Source of the DNA: Nocardia nova | GTDB lineage: Bacteria; Actinomycetota; Actinomycetes; Mycobacteriales; Mycobacteriaceae | Reading direction: 5' to 3' | NCBI RefSeq assembly: GCF_002933465.1 | Contig: NZ_PSZE01000011.1 | Span: 144,161-208,160 of the forward strand | DNA: 64,000 nt | In this document: positions 26,462 to 34,405 of the stretch, in pieces | How positions within the stretch are numbered: the first letter of the stretch is position 1 | How the letters are laid out: every line of letters starts with the position of its first letter | The notes under the pieces: model-generated | The model's input: only the letters and a program-made list of their open reading frames with translations | Databases searched by the model: none | Told to the model about the DNA's origin: nothing | Program-made: the position numbers and the translations under genes

Positions 26462-27679
26462 GTGAACGATATTTTCGACCCCGTCGATCTGGGCCCGATC
26501 ACGTTGCGTAACCGGGTGATCAAGGCCGCCACCTTCGAAGGACGGACCCCCGACGCGCTGGTCACCGACGAACTGATCGAGTTCCATCGGGAGATCGCGG
26601 CCGGCGGCGTGGGGATGAGCACCATCGCCTACTGCGCCGTCGCACCAGGCGGGCGCACCGACCGCCACCAGATCTGGATGCGCCCCGAGGCGCTACCGGG
26701 ATTGCGGCGGCTCACCGATGCCATCCACGCCGAAGGGGCCAAGGTCAGCGCTCAGATCGGCCATGCGGGACCGGTCGCCAATGCGGCGTCGAACCGGGCG
26801 CCGGCGCTGGCGCCCACGCGGCTGTGGTCGCCGTTGAGCATGAAGATGACGCAGTCGCCGTCGGTGGCCGAGATCCAGGATCTGGTCGCCGCGCACGTGC
26901 AGGCGGTATTGCTGGCCGAGGAGGCCGGATTCGATGCCGTGGAACTGCATTTCGGCCACAACTATCTGGTCAGCTCGTTCCTCAGTCCGCTGCTGAACCG
27001 CCGGAAGGACGCCTACGGCGGGACGTTGGACCATCGCGCCCGGATGGCCCGCGAGGTCGCGCTCGCGGTGCGCGAAGCGGTCGGCGGCCGGCTGGCGATT
27101 CTGGCCAAGCTGAATATGGAAGACGGTGTGCGTGGCGGATTTTCGCTGGCCGAATCACTCCGGGTGGCCTCTTGGCTGGAATCCGACGGCGGACTCGACG
27201 CCCTCGAACTGACCGCCGGAAGTTCGCTGCTCAACCCGATGCTGCTGTTCCACGGCGATGCGCCACGGCAGGCCTTCGCCAAGACGCTGCCCGGCCCGAC
27301 CCGCCTGGGCTTCAAGGTCGTCGGCAAGGCGTTCCTGCGTGAGTACCCGTATCACGGCACGTACCTGATCGAACGGGCCCGCCAGTTCCGCCGCGAGCTG
27401 TCCATGCCGTTGGTGCTGCTGGGCGGAATCACCGATATCGACGATATGCGGCGGGCGCGGCGCGAAGGCTTCGAATTCATGGCGATGGGCCGCGCCCTGC
27501 TGCGCGAACCGGATCTGCTGCGGCGCATCCGCTCCGACGCCGCGACCCGTTCGGCCTGCATCCACTGCAACGAATGCATGCCCACCATCTACACCGGCAC
27601 CCGGTGCGTGCTGCGCCTGGACGGCCCGCCCATTCCGCCCCCTGACCCCGATCGACGAGAGATGCGAGACGATTCATGA
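26462..27679 (+). CDS. NADH:flavin oxidoreductase (old yellow enzyme family)
   Basis: A 405-residue TIM barrel of the OYE family: LGPITLRNRVIKAATFEGRT at the N-terminus, AQIGHAGP near 98, ELHFGHNYLVSSFLSPLLNR near 163, and GGITDIDDMRRARREGFEFM for FMN phosphate binding. Near the end ACIHCNECMPTIYTGTRC is a cysteine cluster like the [4Fe-4S] motif of 2,4-dienoyl-CoA reductases, but the C-terminal FAD/NAD domains of those enzymes are missing. Start GTG, two bases after the TetR stop. It probably reduces an activated alkene; the substrate is unknown. It overlaps the next SDR gene by four bases. Confidence 0.85.
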   Translation: MNDIFDPVDLGPITLRNRVIKAATFEGRTPDALVTDELIEFHREIAAGGVGMSTIAYCAVAPGGRTDRHQIWMRPEALPGLRRLTDAIHAEGAKVSAQIGHAGPVANAASNRAPALAPTRLWSPLSMKMTQSPSVAEIQDLVAAHVQAVLLAEEAGFDAVELHFGHNYLVSSFLSPLLNRRKDAYGGTLDHRARMAREVALAVREAVGGRLAILAKLNMEDGVRGGFSLAESLRVASWLESDGGLDALELTAGSSLLNPMLLFHGDAPRQAFAKTLPGPTRLGFKVVGKAFLREYPYHGTYLIERARQFRRELSMPLVLLGGITDIDDMRRARREGFEFMAMGRALLREPDLLRRIRSDAATRSACIHCNECMPTIYTGTRCVLRLDGPPIPPPDPDRREMRDDS

Positions 27680-28420
27680 GTGGACGTTTGATGGGCCGGG
27701 TCGCCCTCATCAGCGGCGGCGCCTCCGGTATGGGCGCCTCGCACGCGCGGGCCTTCGTCGCCGAGGGCGCGCGGGTGATGCTCGGCGACATCGCCGACGA
27801 CGCGGGGCGGGCGCTGGCCGCGGATCTGGGTGAGCAGGCCGGTTACGTGCACCTCGACGTCACCGAGGCCGCTGACTGGCATGCCGCCGTCGCCACCACC
27901 GTCGAACGATTCGGGCTGCTGAACGTGCTGGTCAACAATGCGGGTGTGCTCGACGGCGGCCCGCTGGGCACCTACACCGAGAAGCAGTGGCAGCGGGTGA
28001 TCGACATCAATCTGACCGGTCCCTTCCTGGGGTTGAGCGCCGCGCGCGACGCCCTGGTCGCCGCCCGCCCGGCCGCGGTGATCAATATTTCCTCCGCGGC
28101 CGGCATCCAGGGCGTGGGCGGCATGCACGCCTACACCGCCTCGAAGTTCGGAGTGCGGGGGCTGACCAAGTCGGCCGCGCTGGAACTCGCGCCCGAGGGT
28201 GTGCGGGTCAACTCGGTGCATCCCGGCGGAATTCTGACGCCGATGATCGGCGCCACCGAGGAGATCGCGGTCGATCGCGGCGAGAACGTGCGCGCGGCTC
28301 GGCCTGCCCGCCGAGGTGTCGGATCTGGTGGTCTTTCTGGCGAGCGCCGAATCCAGCTATTGCACCGGCGCGGAATTCGTCGTAGACGGCGGGATGACGG
28401 CCGGTTCGGTGGTGGGCTGA
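27676..28420 (+). pseudogene. SDR oxidoreductase with frameshift near the C-terminus
   Basis: A classical short-chain dehydrogenase of about 248 residues if the frame is restored. NAD motif SGGASGMG, NNAG, catalytic Ser in ISSAAG and YTASK (Tyr-xxx-Lys) are intact in the first frame. After GENVRA, around 28285-28300, the frame becomes nonsense (Arg-rich), while one base over it reads LGLPAEVSDLVVFLASAESS and on to VVDGGMTAGSVVG and a stop at 28420. The lesion lies in a CG-repeat, GTGCGCGCGG, so a 2-base loss or 1-base gain is likely. The encoded protein would have a wrong C-terminus of about 50 residues. It could also be a sequencing error. Confidence 0.75.
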
Positions 28421-29790
28421 GCATCCCATAAACTGTCGCCATGCAAATGTTCCTGGATATCCTCCTCGTCATCACCAGCGTCTTGCTGGTGTTGCTGGTG
28501 TTGCTGCACCGCGCGAAGGGTGGAGGCTTGTCCAGCCTGTTCGGTGGTGGTGTGCAGTCGAGTCTGTCCGGATCCACGGTGGTCGAGAAGAACCTCGATC
28601 GCATCACCATCTTCGTCGGCCTGATCTGGTTCATCGCCATTCTTGGCATCGGTTTCGAGATCAAGTTCGCCTGATCGGCGCGAGCAGATCGTGATCGCCG
28701 ACACCGCGGCGACGGCCAGGATCATTGCCGCGATTGTGAACGCGGCGTCGTAGCTGTTGCCGAGCACCGGCGCCACCGCGAGAGGTCCGAGCATTTGGCC
28801 GAGTCCGTATCCGGCGGTCAACGTCGCCGCCGCTCCCGGACCGGCCAGATCATCGCCGATCTCGAGGGCGAGCAGGGTGATTCCCATGAAGGTCGCGCCG
28901 AACAAGGCGGCCGACGCCACCGCCGGCCAGACACCCGCCGACAGCGTCGGCAACAGGGCCGACAGACATTGCAGCACCAGGGCGGCCACCAGCGCGGTCA
29001 CCGGAGTGGCCCGCGGGGCGATCAGACCCCACACCACGGTCGCGGGGGCGGCCGCCACTCCCACGACGATCCAGATCGCGGTTCCCGCGGTCCGATGACC
29101 GGTGGCGTCCACGGCGGCGACCAGGAACGTTCCCAGGACGATATAGCCCAGCCCCTCCAGGAAATACGTCACCTGGAGTAACCGCCATGAGCGTCGCGAC
29201 CGCACCGTCGCCGCGCCGGTACGGCTACCGGCGACGATTTCCAGCCGTAGGGCCGGCCACAGCAGCAGCGCGGTCAGCGCGGCCGCGGCGAGCCACAGTG
29301 CCTGCCACGACAGCACCGATTGCGCGATCAGTACCAGCGCACCCGTTGCCGCGATCCCCGTGCCCACTCCGGCGAAGGCGATACCGGCTGCGCGCCTTCT
29401 GTTTTCGTGCCGGGCGGCGATCTGCGCGCAGCCGATGAACAGCACCGCGCCGGCGACGCCGGACACCGTCCGCAGGCTGATCGGCAGGATCGCCGGCGCG
29501 GGGATCGCCATGGCCGCCTCACTGACCACCAGCGCGGCGGCCGACAGCCGAAATGCCGTGCGGCCGTTGTATTCCGGAAACCGCGCCAGCGCGACCGCGC
29601 CCAGCAGATAGCCTGTGTAGTTGGCCGCGGCCACGACCGCGCCGGTAGGTGCGCCGAAGCGGCCGGCGTCGATCATCACCGGAAGCAGCGGCGTGTAGAC
29701 GAAGCGACCGATGCCCATGGCGGCGGCCAATCCGGCCGAGGCGCGCAGCGCGGGCGCGAGGGATGCCTCTCGAGGAACTGCGATGGTCAC
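28357..29790 (-). CDS. MFS transporter (YbfB/YjiJ-like) with antisense C-terminal extension
   Basis: About 477 residues. The first 365 or so form a 12-helix major facilitator of the YbfB type: GRFVYTPLLPVMI near 32, AAANYTGYLLGA, GYGLGQMLGP in the last third. After the final helix (near ITICSRRS) the frame continues for more than 100 hydrophilic residues, rich in Asp, Glu, Gln and His, with no stop until 28357. This extension covers secG entirely on the other strand and the end of the SDR gene. It is probably either a lost stop codon or a true antisense overlap. Start GTG at 29790 (VTIAVPREASLAP). Substrate unknown; LysR at 29861 is divergent and likely its regulator. Confidence 0.78.
   Translation of the reverse strand: MTIAVPREASLAPALRASAGLAAAMGIGRFVYTPLLPVMIDAGRFGAPTGAVVAAANYTGYLLGAVALARFPEYNGRTAFRLSAAALVVSEAAMAIPAPAILPISLRTVSGVAGAVLFIGCAQIAARHENRRRAAGIAFAGVGTGIAATGALVLIAQSVLSWQALWLAAAALTALLLWPALRLEIVAGSRTGAATVRSRRSWRLLQVTYFLEGLGYIVLGTFLVAAVDATGHRTAGTAIWIVVGVAAAPATVVWGLIAPRATPVTALVAALVLQCLSALLPTLSAGVWPAVASAALFGATFMGITLLALEIGDDLAGPGAAATLTAGYGLGQMLGPLAVAPVLGNSYDAAFTIAAMILAVAAVSAITICSRRSGELDLETDAKNGDEPDQADEDGDAIEVLLDHRGSGQTRLHTTTEQAGQASTLRAVQQHQQHQQDAGDDEEDIQEHLHGDSLWDAQPTTEPAVIPPSTTNSAPVQ
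28441..28674 (+). CDS. secG: Protein translocase subunit SecG
   Basis: A 77-residue, two-helix membrane protein of the Sec translocon. Helix one lies at about residues 4-24, followed by RAKGGGLSSLFGGGVQSS, the family signature, and helix two at about 55-72. It helps SecYEG cycle during protein export. SecG follows tpiA in many actinobacteria; here about 9.4 kb of accessory genes separate them. The whole gene lies antisense to the extended frame of the MFS gene. Confidence 0.93.
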   Translation: MQMFLDILLVITSVLLVLLVLLHRAKGGGLSSLFGGGVQSSLSGSTVVEKNLDRITIFVGLIWFIAILGIGFEIKFA

Positions 29791-29847
29791 GTCGATCAAC
29801 GCTACGGATCCGTCACGGCCTCGTGAAATGCTTCCTGTGCACGATGT

Positions 29848-29862
29848 ATACGCTGAGCGTAT
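29848..29862. promoter_or_regulatory. LysR-type box ATAC-N7-GTAT
   Basis: ATACGCT-G-AGCGTAT, a perfect 7+1+7 palindrome with the classical LTTR T-N11-A spacing, in the short spacer between the divergent LysR and MFS genes. Its last two bases are the first two of the LysR ATG, so binding would cover the start codon itself. Confidence 0.65.
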
Positions 29863-30703
29863 GGATCTGGAAGTGCGGCATCTGCGCGCGTTCCTGGTGC
29901 TGTGCGAGGAAGCCAACTACACCCGCGCCGCGGCGCGGCTGCACACCACCCAGCCTTCGCTGACTCGCACCGTGCAACAGGCCGAACGGATTCTGGACTG
30001 CCGGCTGGTCGAGCGCAGTGCGCGACGCTTCGTCCTCACTGCGGAAGGGGAGTATCTGCTGGCGGCCGCGACCCGGATCGTCGCCGATCTCGATGCCGTC
30101 ACCGCCGATCTGCGGCTGCGAGCCCGGGTATCGGTGGGGTTTTCCTGGCTGCTGCCCGACGACTGGTTCACCGAGGTCCGCACCCGCTTCGAGGCGCGCG
30201 GCGGGCGGGTCGGCATCCACCGTATCGACGATCCGGTGGCCGCCGTCGCGGCGGGAAGTATCGATATCGCCCTGTATCGCAAGGATATTCGGCTGCCTGC
30301 CGCCATGACCGGACGGATCATCGGCACCGAGCGGCGGGTAGCGGCGGTGTCCATCCGCTCGCCACTGGCGAACGCGGCGGCGCTGCGGTGGCAGGATCTG
30401 GCCGCCTATCCGCTGGTGGTCAACACCGTCTCCGGCACCACCGACGAAACCAGTTGGCCCGCGGCAGAACCCGGCCGCGAGATCGTCACCTGCACGAATT
30501 TCGACGAGTGGATCGAGTTGATCGCCGCCGACCGGGGCATCGGGGCCGTTCCCGAACTGGCACGCACCCGAGCGCCGCATCCCGGCGTGGCCTACCTCGA
30601 TATCCCGGACGCACCGCCGTCGGCCCTGCGGCTGGCCTGGCGGACCAGGCCCGCGCCGGGCAGGTCGGTGCGTAGCTTCCTCGACATCGCCTCGAACGGC
30701 TGA
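29861..30703 (+). CDS. LysR-family transcriptional regulator
   Basis: A 280-residue LTTR. MDLEVRHLRAFLVLCEEANY starts the winged HTH, with TTQPSLTRTVQQAERILDC as recognition helix. The effector domain includes VSVGFSWLLPDDW and a C-terminal CTNFDEWIELIAADRGIGAV. The ATG at 29861 gives the canonical LTTR N-terminus; upstream codons in this frame are antisense to the MFS gene. It likely controls the divergent MFS gene through the box at its own start. No Shine-Dalgarno is visible, so it may be leaderless. Confidence 0.86.
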   Translation: MDLEVRHLRAFLVLCEEANYTRAAARLHTTQPSLTRTVQQAERILDCRLVERSARRFVLTAEGEYLLAAATRIVADLDAVTADLRLRARVSVGFSWLLPDDWFTEVRTRFEARGGRVGIHRIDDPVAAVAAGSIDIALYRKDIRLPAAMTGRIIGTERRVAAVSIRSPLANAAALRWQDLAAYPLVVNTVSGTTDETSWPAAEPGREIVTCTNFDEWIELIAADRGIGAVPELARTRAPHPGVAYLDIPDAPPSALRLAWRTRPAPGRSVRSFLDIASNG

Positions 30704-30768
30704 AGGGCCTCGAACGCTGGGGCCTCGAACACTGGGCGCCTCGAACACTGGGGGCCTCGAACACTGGT
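30689..30768. repeat. Short tandem repeat, about 16-bp unit, four to five copies
   Basis: Units of the type GGCCTCGAACACTGGG occur with cctcgaac cores at 30708, 30723, 30739 and 30755; a degenerate copy at 30690 overlaps the end of the LysR gene. The array fills the gap between the LysR gene and the convergent flavin reductase gene. Confidence 0.8.
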
Positions 30769-30776
30769 GCAAGCGT

Positions 30777-31268
30777 TCAGGCGGGGTGGCCGGGGGTGAG
30801 ACCGGTGAGGTCGCTGTAGCGGAGTCCGGTGGTGCCCTCCGGCGGGGGCGGGCCGCCCAGTGGCTCCAGCAACAGGCCCACGTGGTCGCCGAAATCGTGG
30901 CGCTCGAGGATCCGGCCGGAAAACCAGGCCGCCGCCTCGTCGAGCACCACCACTCCGTCGGGGCCGTGATGCCACCGGCACCAGGTGAACTTGTCGACAT
31001 CGTCGCCGGTCTCCGCGCCGAACAGCTGGGCCAGTGCTCGCGACCCGGAATCGACGAGATGCACCGCGACGTGGGTAGCGCCGGCGGCCACCCGGTAGGT
31101 GTAGTTGAGTTCGGACAGGCACACCAGGAATCGACGTGGTTCGATACCGACCTGGGACGCGAAGCCGACCACACACCCGGCGCGCTCGAATTCGGTCGCC
31201 ACCGTCACCACGTAGATCGGAGCGTCCGCCGCCGCTACCAGCGCGTCGAAATTCGCGATCGCGTCCAT
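30777..31268 (-). CDS. Flavin reductase-like FMN-binding protein
   Basis: A 163-residue split-barrel protein of the flavin reductase family: APIYVVTVATEFERAGCVVG near residue 16, FLVCLSELNYTYRVAAGA, FGAETGDDVDKFTWCRWHHG. Such proteins reduce FMN or FAD with NAD(P)H or simply bind FMN. No oxygenase partner is adjacent, so the role is open. A long tandem repeat lies directly after its stop. Confidence 0.8.
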   Translation of the reverse strand: MDAIANFDALVAAADAPIYVVTVATEFERAGCVVGFASQVGIEPRRFLVCLSELNYTYRVAAGATHVAVHLVDSGSRALAQLFGAETGDDVDKFTWCRWHHGPDGVVVLDEAAAWFSGRILERHDFGDHVGLLLEPLGGPPPPEGTTGLRYSDLTGLTPGHPA

Positions 31269-31333
31269 CCACCCTCCTTCACTGCCGGCGTCGCGGGAAG
31301 ACCCGCCGCCTCAGGCTAAGGGAACGACGGCCA

Positions 31334-32170
31334 TCACGTGCGCGGCACGCGGCCGTCGATATCGGTGAAGCCGTAGGCTTCGGCCAGATCGGCCACCCGC
31401 CACGCCCGGCCGGTGCGTGAGCGCCGGCCCGGATCCGCCGCGAGCGCGACCACCGCGCGCCCGGCGAAATGTGGAGTCTCGGCCTCGTTCAGATCGATGG
31501 TGCCTTCACCGGGCAGCGTGATCAGGCGCCGGCCCTGCGCATCGGCCGGAACCAGTTGCAGCAGTTCGGTATTGACGATTCCCGGCCACAGCGACACCAC
31601 CGTGACCTCGGTGCCGGCCAGATCATGCGCCAGATCGGCGGTCAGCCGGTCGACGGCGGCCTTGCCCACGCCGTAGACGACGTTGTGGGTGAAATGTTCG
31701 GCGCCCGGTGAGGAGATGTCGACGATCAGCCCTCCCGATTCGATCAGCAGCGGAGCCGCGAAATGGGCGGCGGCGTAATGCGAGCGCACTCCGATGTCGA
31801 AGCCCTCGTCCCAGGCCTTCGGCGGCACCTCCCAGAACGGTTTGCCGAGCCAGCGCGCCGAGGCGGGGGAGTTGTAGACGTTGTTGACCAGAACATCCAA
31901 CCGGCCGTGGTCGGCGCGCACGGACTCGAACAACCGCGCCACCGCCTCGTCGTCGCGGTGATCGCAGACGAACGGCACCCCCCGCCCGCCGAGCTCGTCG
32001 ATCTCGCCCGCGGTCGCGGCCACGGTGCCCGGCAGCTGCCCGGGACGTTGGGAGCGCCCGGTCACGTACACCGTGGCGCCGGCCGCACCCAGCTCGAGCG
32101 CGATGCCCTTGCCGATGCCGCGGCTCGCACCGGTGACGACGGCGACTCGATCGGTCAGTATTCCGTTCAC
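31334..32170 (-). CDS. SDR oxidoreductase (DHRS1-like)
   Basis: A 278-residue short-chain dehydrogenase: TGASRGIGKGIA (residues 14-25), VLVNNVYN in place of NNAG, active-site region ISSPGAEHFTHNVVYGVGKAAVD with Tyr-xxx-Lys, and WPGIVNTE. This pattern (NNVY, SSPG, C-terminal WRVADLAE) is that of DHRS1-like SDRs, whose substrates include steroids in animal homologues. Start GTG. It is divergent from the epoxide hydrolase-like gene, with a KstR-like site between. Confidence 0.86.
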   Translation of the reverse strand: MNGILTDRVAVVTGASRGIGKGIALELGAAGATVYVTGRSQRPGQLPGTVAATAGEIDELGGRGVPFVCDHRDDEAVARLFESVRADHGRLDVLVNNVYNSPASARWLGKPFWEVPPKAWDEGFDIGVRSHYAAAHFAAPLLIESGGLIVDISSPGAEHFTHNVVYGVGKAAVDRLTADLAHDLAGTEVTVVSLWPGIVNTELLQLVPADAQGRRLITLPGEGTIDLNEAETPHFAGRAVVALAADPGRRSRTGRAWRVADLAEAYGFTDIDGRVPRT

Positions 32171-32194
32171 AACTCCGGGACACTACCGTGAAAC

Positions 32195-32208
32195 GAGAAC
32201 GTGTTCTA
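32195..32208. promoter_or_regulatory. KstR-like box AGAAC-GT-GTTCT
   Basis: GAGAACGTGTTCTA contains a perfect AGAAC-GT-GTTCT inverted repeat and matches TNNAACNNGTTNNA at all but the first fixed base. It lies in the 54-bp spacer between the divergent SDR and hydrolase genes. Confidence 0.45.
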
Positions 32209-32224
32209 GTACCTGGGAGGCGCA

Positions 32225-33217
32225 GTGGGGCCGACGCATCGGTTCGTGGAGACCAACGGGATTCGGCTGCATATCGCCGAAGCGGGGCGCGGGTATCCGG
32301 TGATCTTCTGCCACGGATTTCCGCACGGCTGGTACGTGTGGCATCGGCAGCTGTCGGCGCTGGCGGCGGCCGGATATCACGCCCTCGCCCCGGATCTGCG
32401 TGGCTACGGCCGTACCGAGGCGCCCGGCGGGGTGGAGGCGACCACCAATCGGGCCGTGATCGGCGATCTGCTCGGGCTGCTCGACGAGATCGGTGCCGAG
32501 CGGGCGGTTTTCGTCGGCCTGGACTTCGGCGCCCAGCTGGTGTGGGAGCTGGCACTGCGGGCGCCGGCGCGGGTAGCGGCGATCATGGTGCTGAACAATC
32601 CGTACGCGCCCCGGCCGCCGACGGCGCCGTCGCAGTTCTGGACGCGCGCCGCGCAGCGCCATTTCCTGCATCTGTCCTATTTTCAGGAGCCCGGCGTCGC
32701 CGACGCCGAACTCGCCGCTCGCCCCCGCGAATTCCTGGCCCGCGTGTACTACGCGCTCAGTGGCGAGTTCCACTACCTCGACACCTGGAAGAATCCGCCC
32801 GGCATCGGTTACCTCGACGCGCTGCCGCCGGCGCCGGCGCTGCCCTGGCCTTGGCTCTCGGAATCCGAATTCGACACCCTCGCAGCCGAATTCGAACGGA
32901 CCGGCTTCACCGGCGGGCTGACCTGGTACCGGGCGCTGGACCGCAACTGGGAGCTGACCGAAGGGCTGCCGACGACGGTGTCGGTGCCGACCTGTTTCCT
33001 CTACGGCGAAAACGACCCGGATATGGAGGGTTTCAGTGGCCGAGACCCGCTGGCGGTGCTGCGCGCGCACGTACCGGATCTGCGGGCGATCGAAAAGGTT
33101 GCCGGCGCGGGACATCTCGTCCAACTCGAGCGCACCGGTGCGGTGAACGACTTTCTGCTGCGTCACCTCTCCGAACTGGTCGCGAGCGATTCCGCGTGGA
33201 ACTCCGCGCTGCGATAA
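32225..33217 (+). CDS. Alpha/beta hydrolase, epoxide hydrolase-like
   Basis: A 330-residue hydrolase. Oxyanion region CHGFPHGWYVW near residues 30-40, nucleophile Asp in GLDFGAQLVW near 97, acid in FLYGENDPDME, and catalytic His in AGAGHLVQLE; aspartate as nucleophile fits epoxide hydrolases (or haloalkane dehalogenases). Start GTG with GGGAGG five bases upstream. It is divergent from the SDR gene across a KstR-like operator, so both may belong to the same catabolic response. Substrate unknown. Confidence 0.85.
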   Translation: MGPTHRFVETNGIRLHIAEAGRGYPVIFCHGFPHGWYVWHRQLSALAAAGYHALAPDLRGYGRTEAPGGVEATTNRAVIGDLLGLLDEIGAERAVFVGLDFGAQLVWELALRAPARVAAIMVLNNPYAPRPPTAPSQFWTRAAQRHFLHLSYFQEPGVADAELAARPREFLARVYYALSGEFHYLDTWKNPPGIGYLDALPPAPALPWPWLSESEFDTLAAEFERTGFTGGLTWYRALDRNWELTEGLPTTVSVPTCFLYGENDPDMEGFSGRDPLAVLRAHVPDLRAIEKVAGAGHLVQLERTGAVNDFLLRHLSELVASDSAWNSALR

Positions 33218-33295
33218 GGGATTCGCGTACGCCCCCCGGGTGCGACCGGAGCTCCATGTGCGCGGGGTGCCGATGGGCTCTGGCATGCTGGCCGG

Positions 33296-33655
33296 GTGCC
33301 CCTCATCGACATCACCTGCGCGCCCCGAGTCTCCGACGATTCGAAGCGTCGGCTCGTCGAGGAGTTGCCGCATATCGTCTCCGTGGCGGTGGCCTGTGCG
33401 GCGGAACCGTACGACGGCCGCCTGCAACCCGGTGACGTCCTTATACGCTGCCGATCCGCTGAGCCGGGCCACCGGTTCGATATCGACGTGCTGATCGAAG
33501 TGAAGTCGAAGTGGTTCGAGGACCGCGCCGCCGACCGTGACCGCCGGGTGGCCCACATCCACGACGAGGTGGCCCGCATCCTGCCCGCGGGCCACCTCGT
33601 CGGTGTGTATCTGAGCCTGCCTGTCGCCGCGTGGGCGCAGACGGAGGATGACTAG
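33296..33655 (+). CDS. Tautomerase-like small protein
   Basis: A 119-residue protein starting (GTG) with Met-Pro-Leu-Ile, the processed Pro1 context of 4-oxalocrotonate tautomerase family enzymes, followed by ITCAPRVSDDSKRRLVEELP and a second half with FDIDVLIEVKSKWFEDRAAD and HLVGVYLSLPVA. This suggests a double-length tautomerase-fold unit. The match is by pattern only and I do not recognise a named enzyme. Its end is close to the convergent pgl gene. Confidence 0.5.
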   Translation: MPLIDITCAPRVSDDSKRRLVEELPHIVSVAVACAAEPYDGRLQPGDVLIRCRSAEPGHRFDIDVLIEVKSKWFEDRAADRDRRVAHIHDEVARILPAGHLVGVYLSLPVAAWAQTEDD

Positions 33656-33673
33656 CCGGAATACCGCCCCGGT

Positions 33674-34405
33674 TCAGGGCAGTTTCGCGGCCGCGGCCTC
33701 GTCCACCATCCAGGTCGTGGTTTCGCTGCCGTGCGCCCCGGCCGCCGGGATCTCCAGCGCGGGGGCGCCGCCCACCGCCTGGGCCACAGCGTCGGCCTTG
33801 GCCTCGCCGCCGACCACCAGAACCACGTGCCGCGCGCGGGCGACCGCGGGCAGGGTCAGGGTGACGCGCACCGGCGGCGGCTTCGGTGAATCGGTCACGG
33901 CGAGAACGAGTTCGTGTTCCTCCGCCACGGCCGCGGAATGCGGGAACAGCGAGTTCACATGCGCGTCGCCACCCATGCCGAGCAGATGCAGGTCGAATGC
34001 GCCGTGCTCGGCCAGATGGGCGTGCACCGCCGCCGAATACTCCGCGGCGGCCTCGACCGGATCCGGGTACTCCCCGTCGGAGGTCGCGACCGGATGCACC
34101 CGCGCCGGGTCGACCGGCACGTGATCCAGCAACGCCTCGCGTGCCTGCAATTCGTTGCGTTCGGCATCGCCCGCGGGGACGAACCGCTCGTCGCCCCAGA
34201 ACACGTCCAGGCGACCGAAGTCGATCGCGCCGGGTGCGTGCCGCACCTGCTCCAGCAGGGCGATCCCGGTGCCACCGCCGGTGAGAACCACCGATGCCGA
34301 ACCACGCTCGGCCTGAGCCCTGGTAACCACCTGCACGAACCGCACGGCTGCTGCCCGCACCAGTTCGTCGTGATCGGCAAAGACCGCGATCTCCGGCTTA
34401 CTCAT
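33674..34405 (-). CDS. pgl: 6-phosphogluconolactonase
   Basis: A 243-residue lactonase (DevB/SOL family) hydrolysing 6-phosphogluconolactone in the oxidative pentose phosphate branch. It shows VLTGGGTGIALLEQ near residue 40, DVFWGDERFVP, and HLLGMGGDAHVNSLFPHS with the active-site histidine. It is the last gene of the tkt-tal-zwf-opcA-pgl operon and overlaps opcA by eight bases. Confidence 0.93.
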   Translation of the reverse strand: MSKPEIAVFADHDELVRAAAVRFVQVVTRAQAERGSASVVLTGGGTGIALLEQVRHAPGAIDFGRLDVFWGDERFVPAGDAERNELQAREALLDHVPVDPARVHPVATSDGEYPDPVEAAAEYSAAVHAHLAEHGAFDLHLLGMGGDAHVNSLFPHSAAVAEEHELVLAVTDSPKPPPVRVTLTLPAVARARHVVLVVGGEAKADAVAQAVGGAPALEIPAAGAHGSETTTWMVDEAAAAKLP

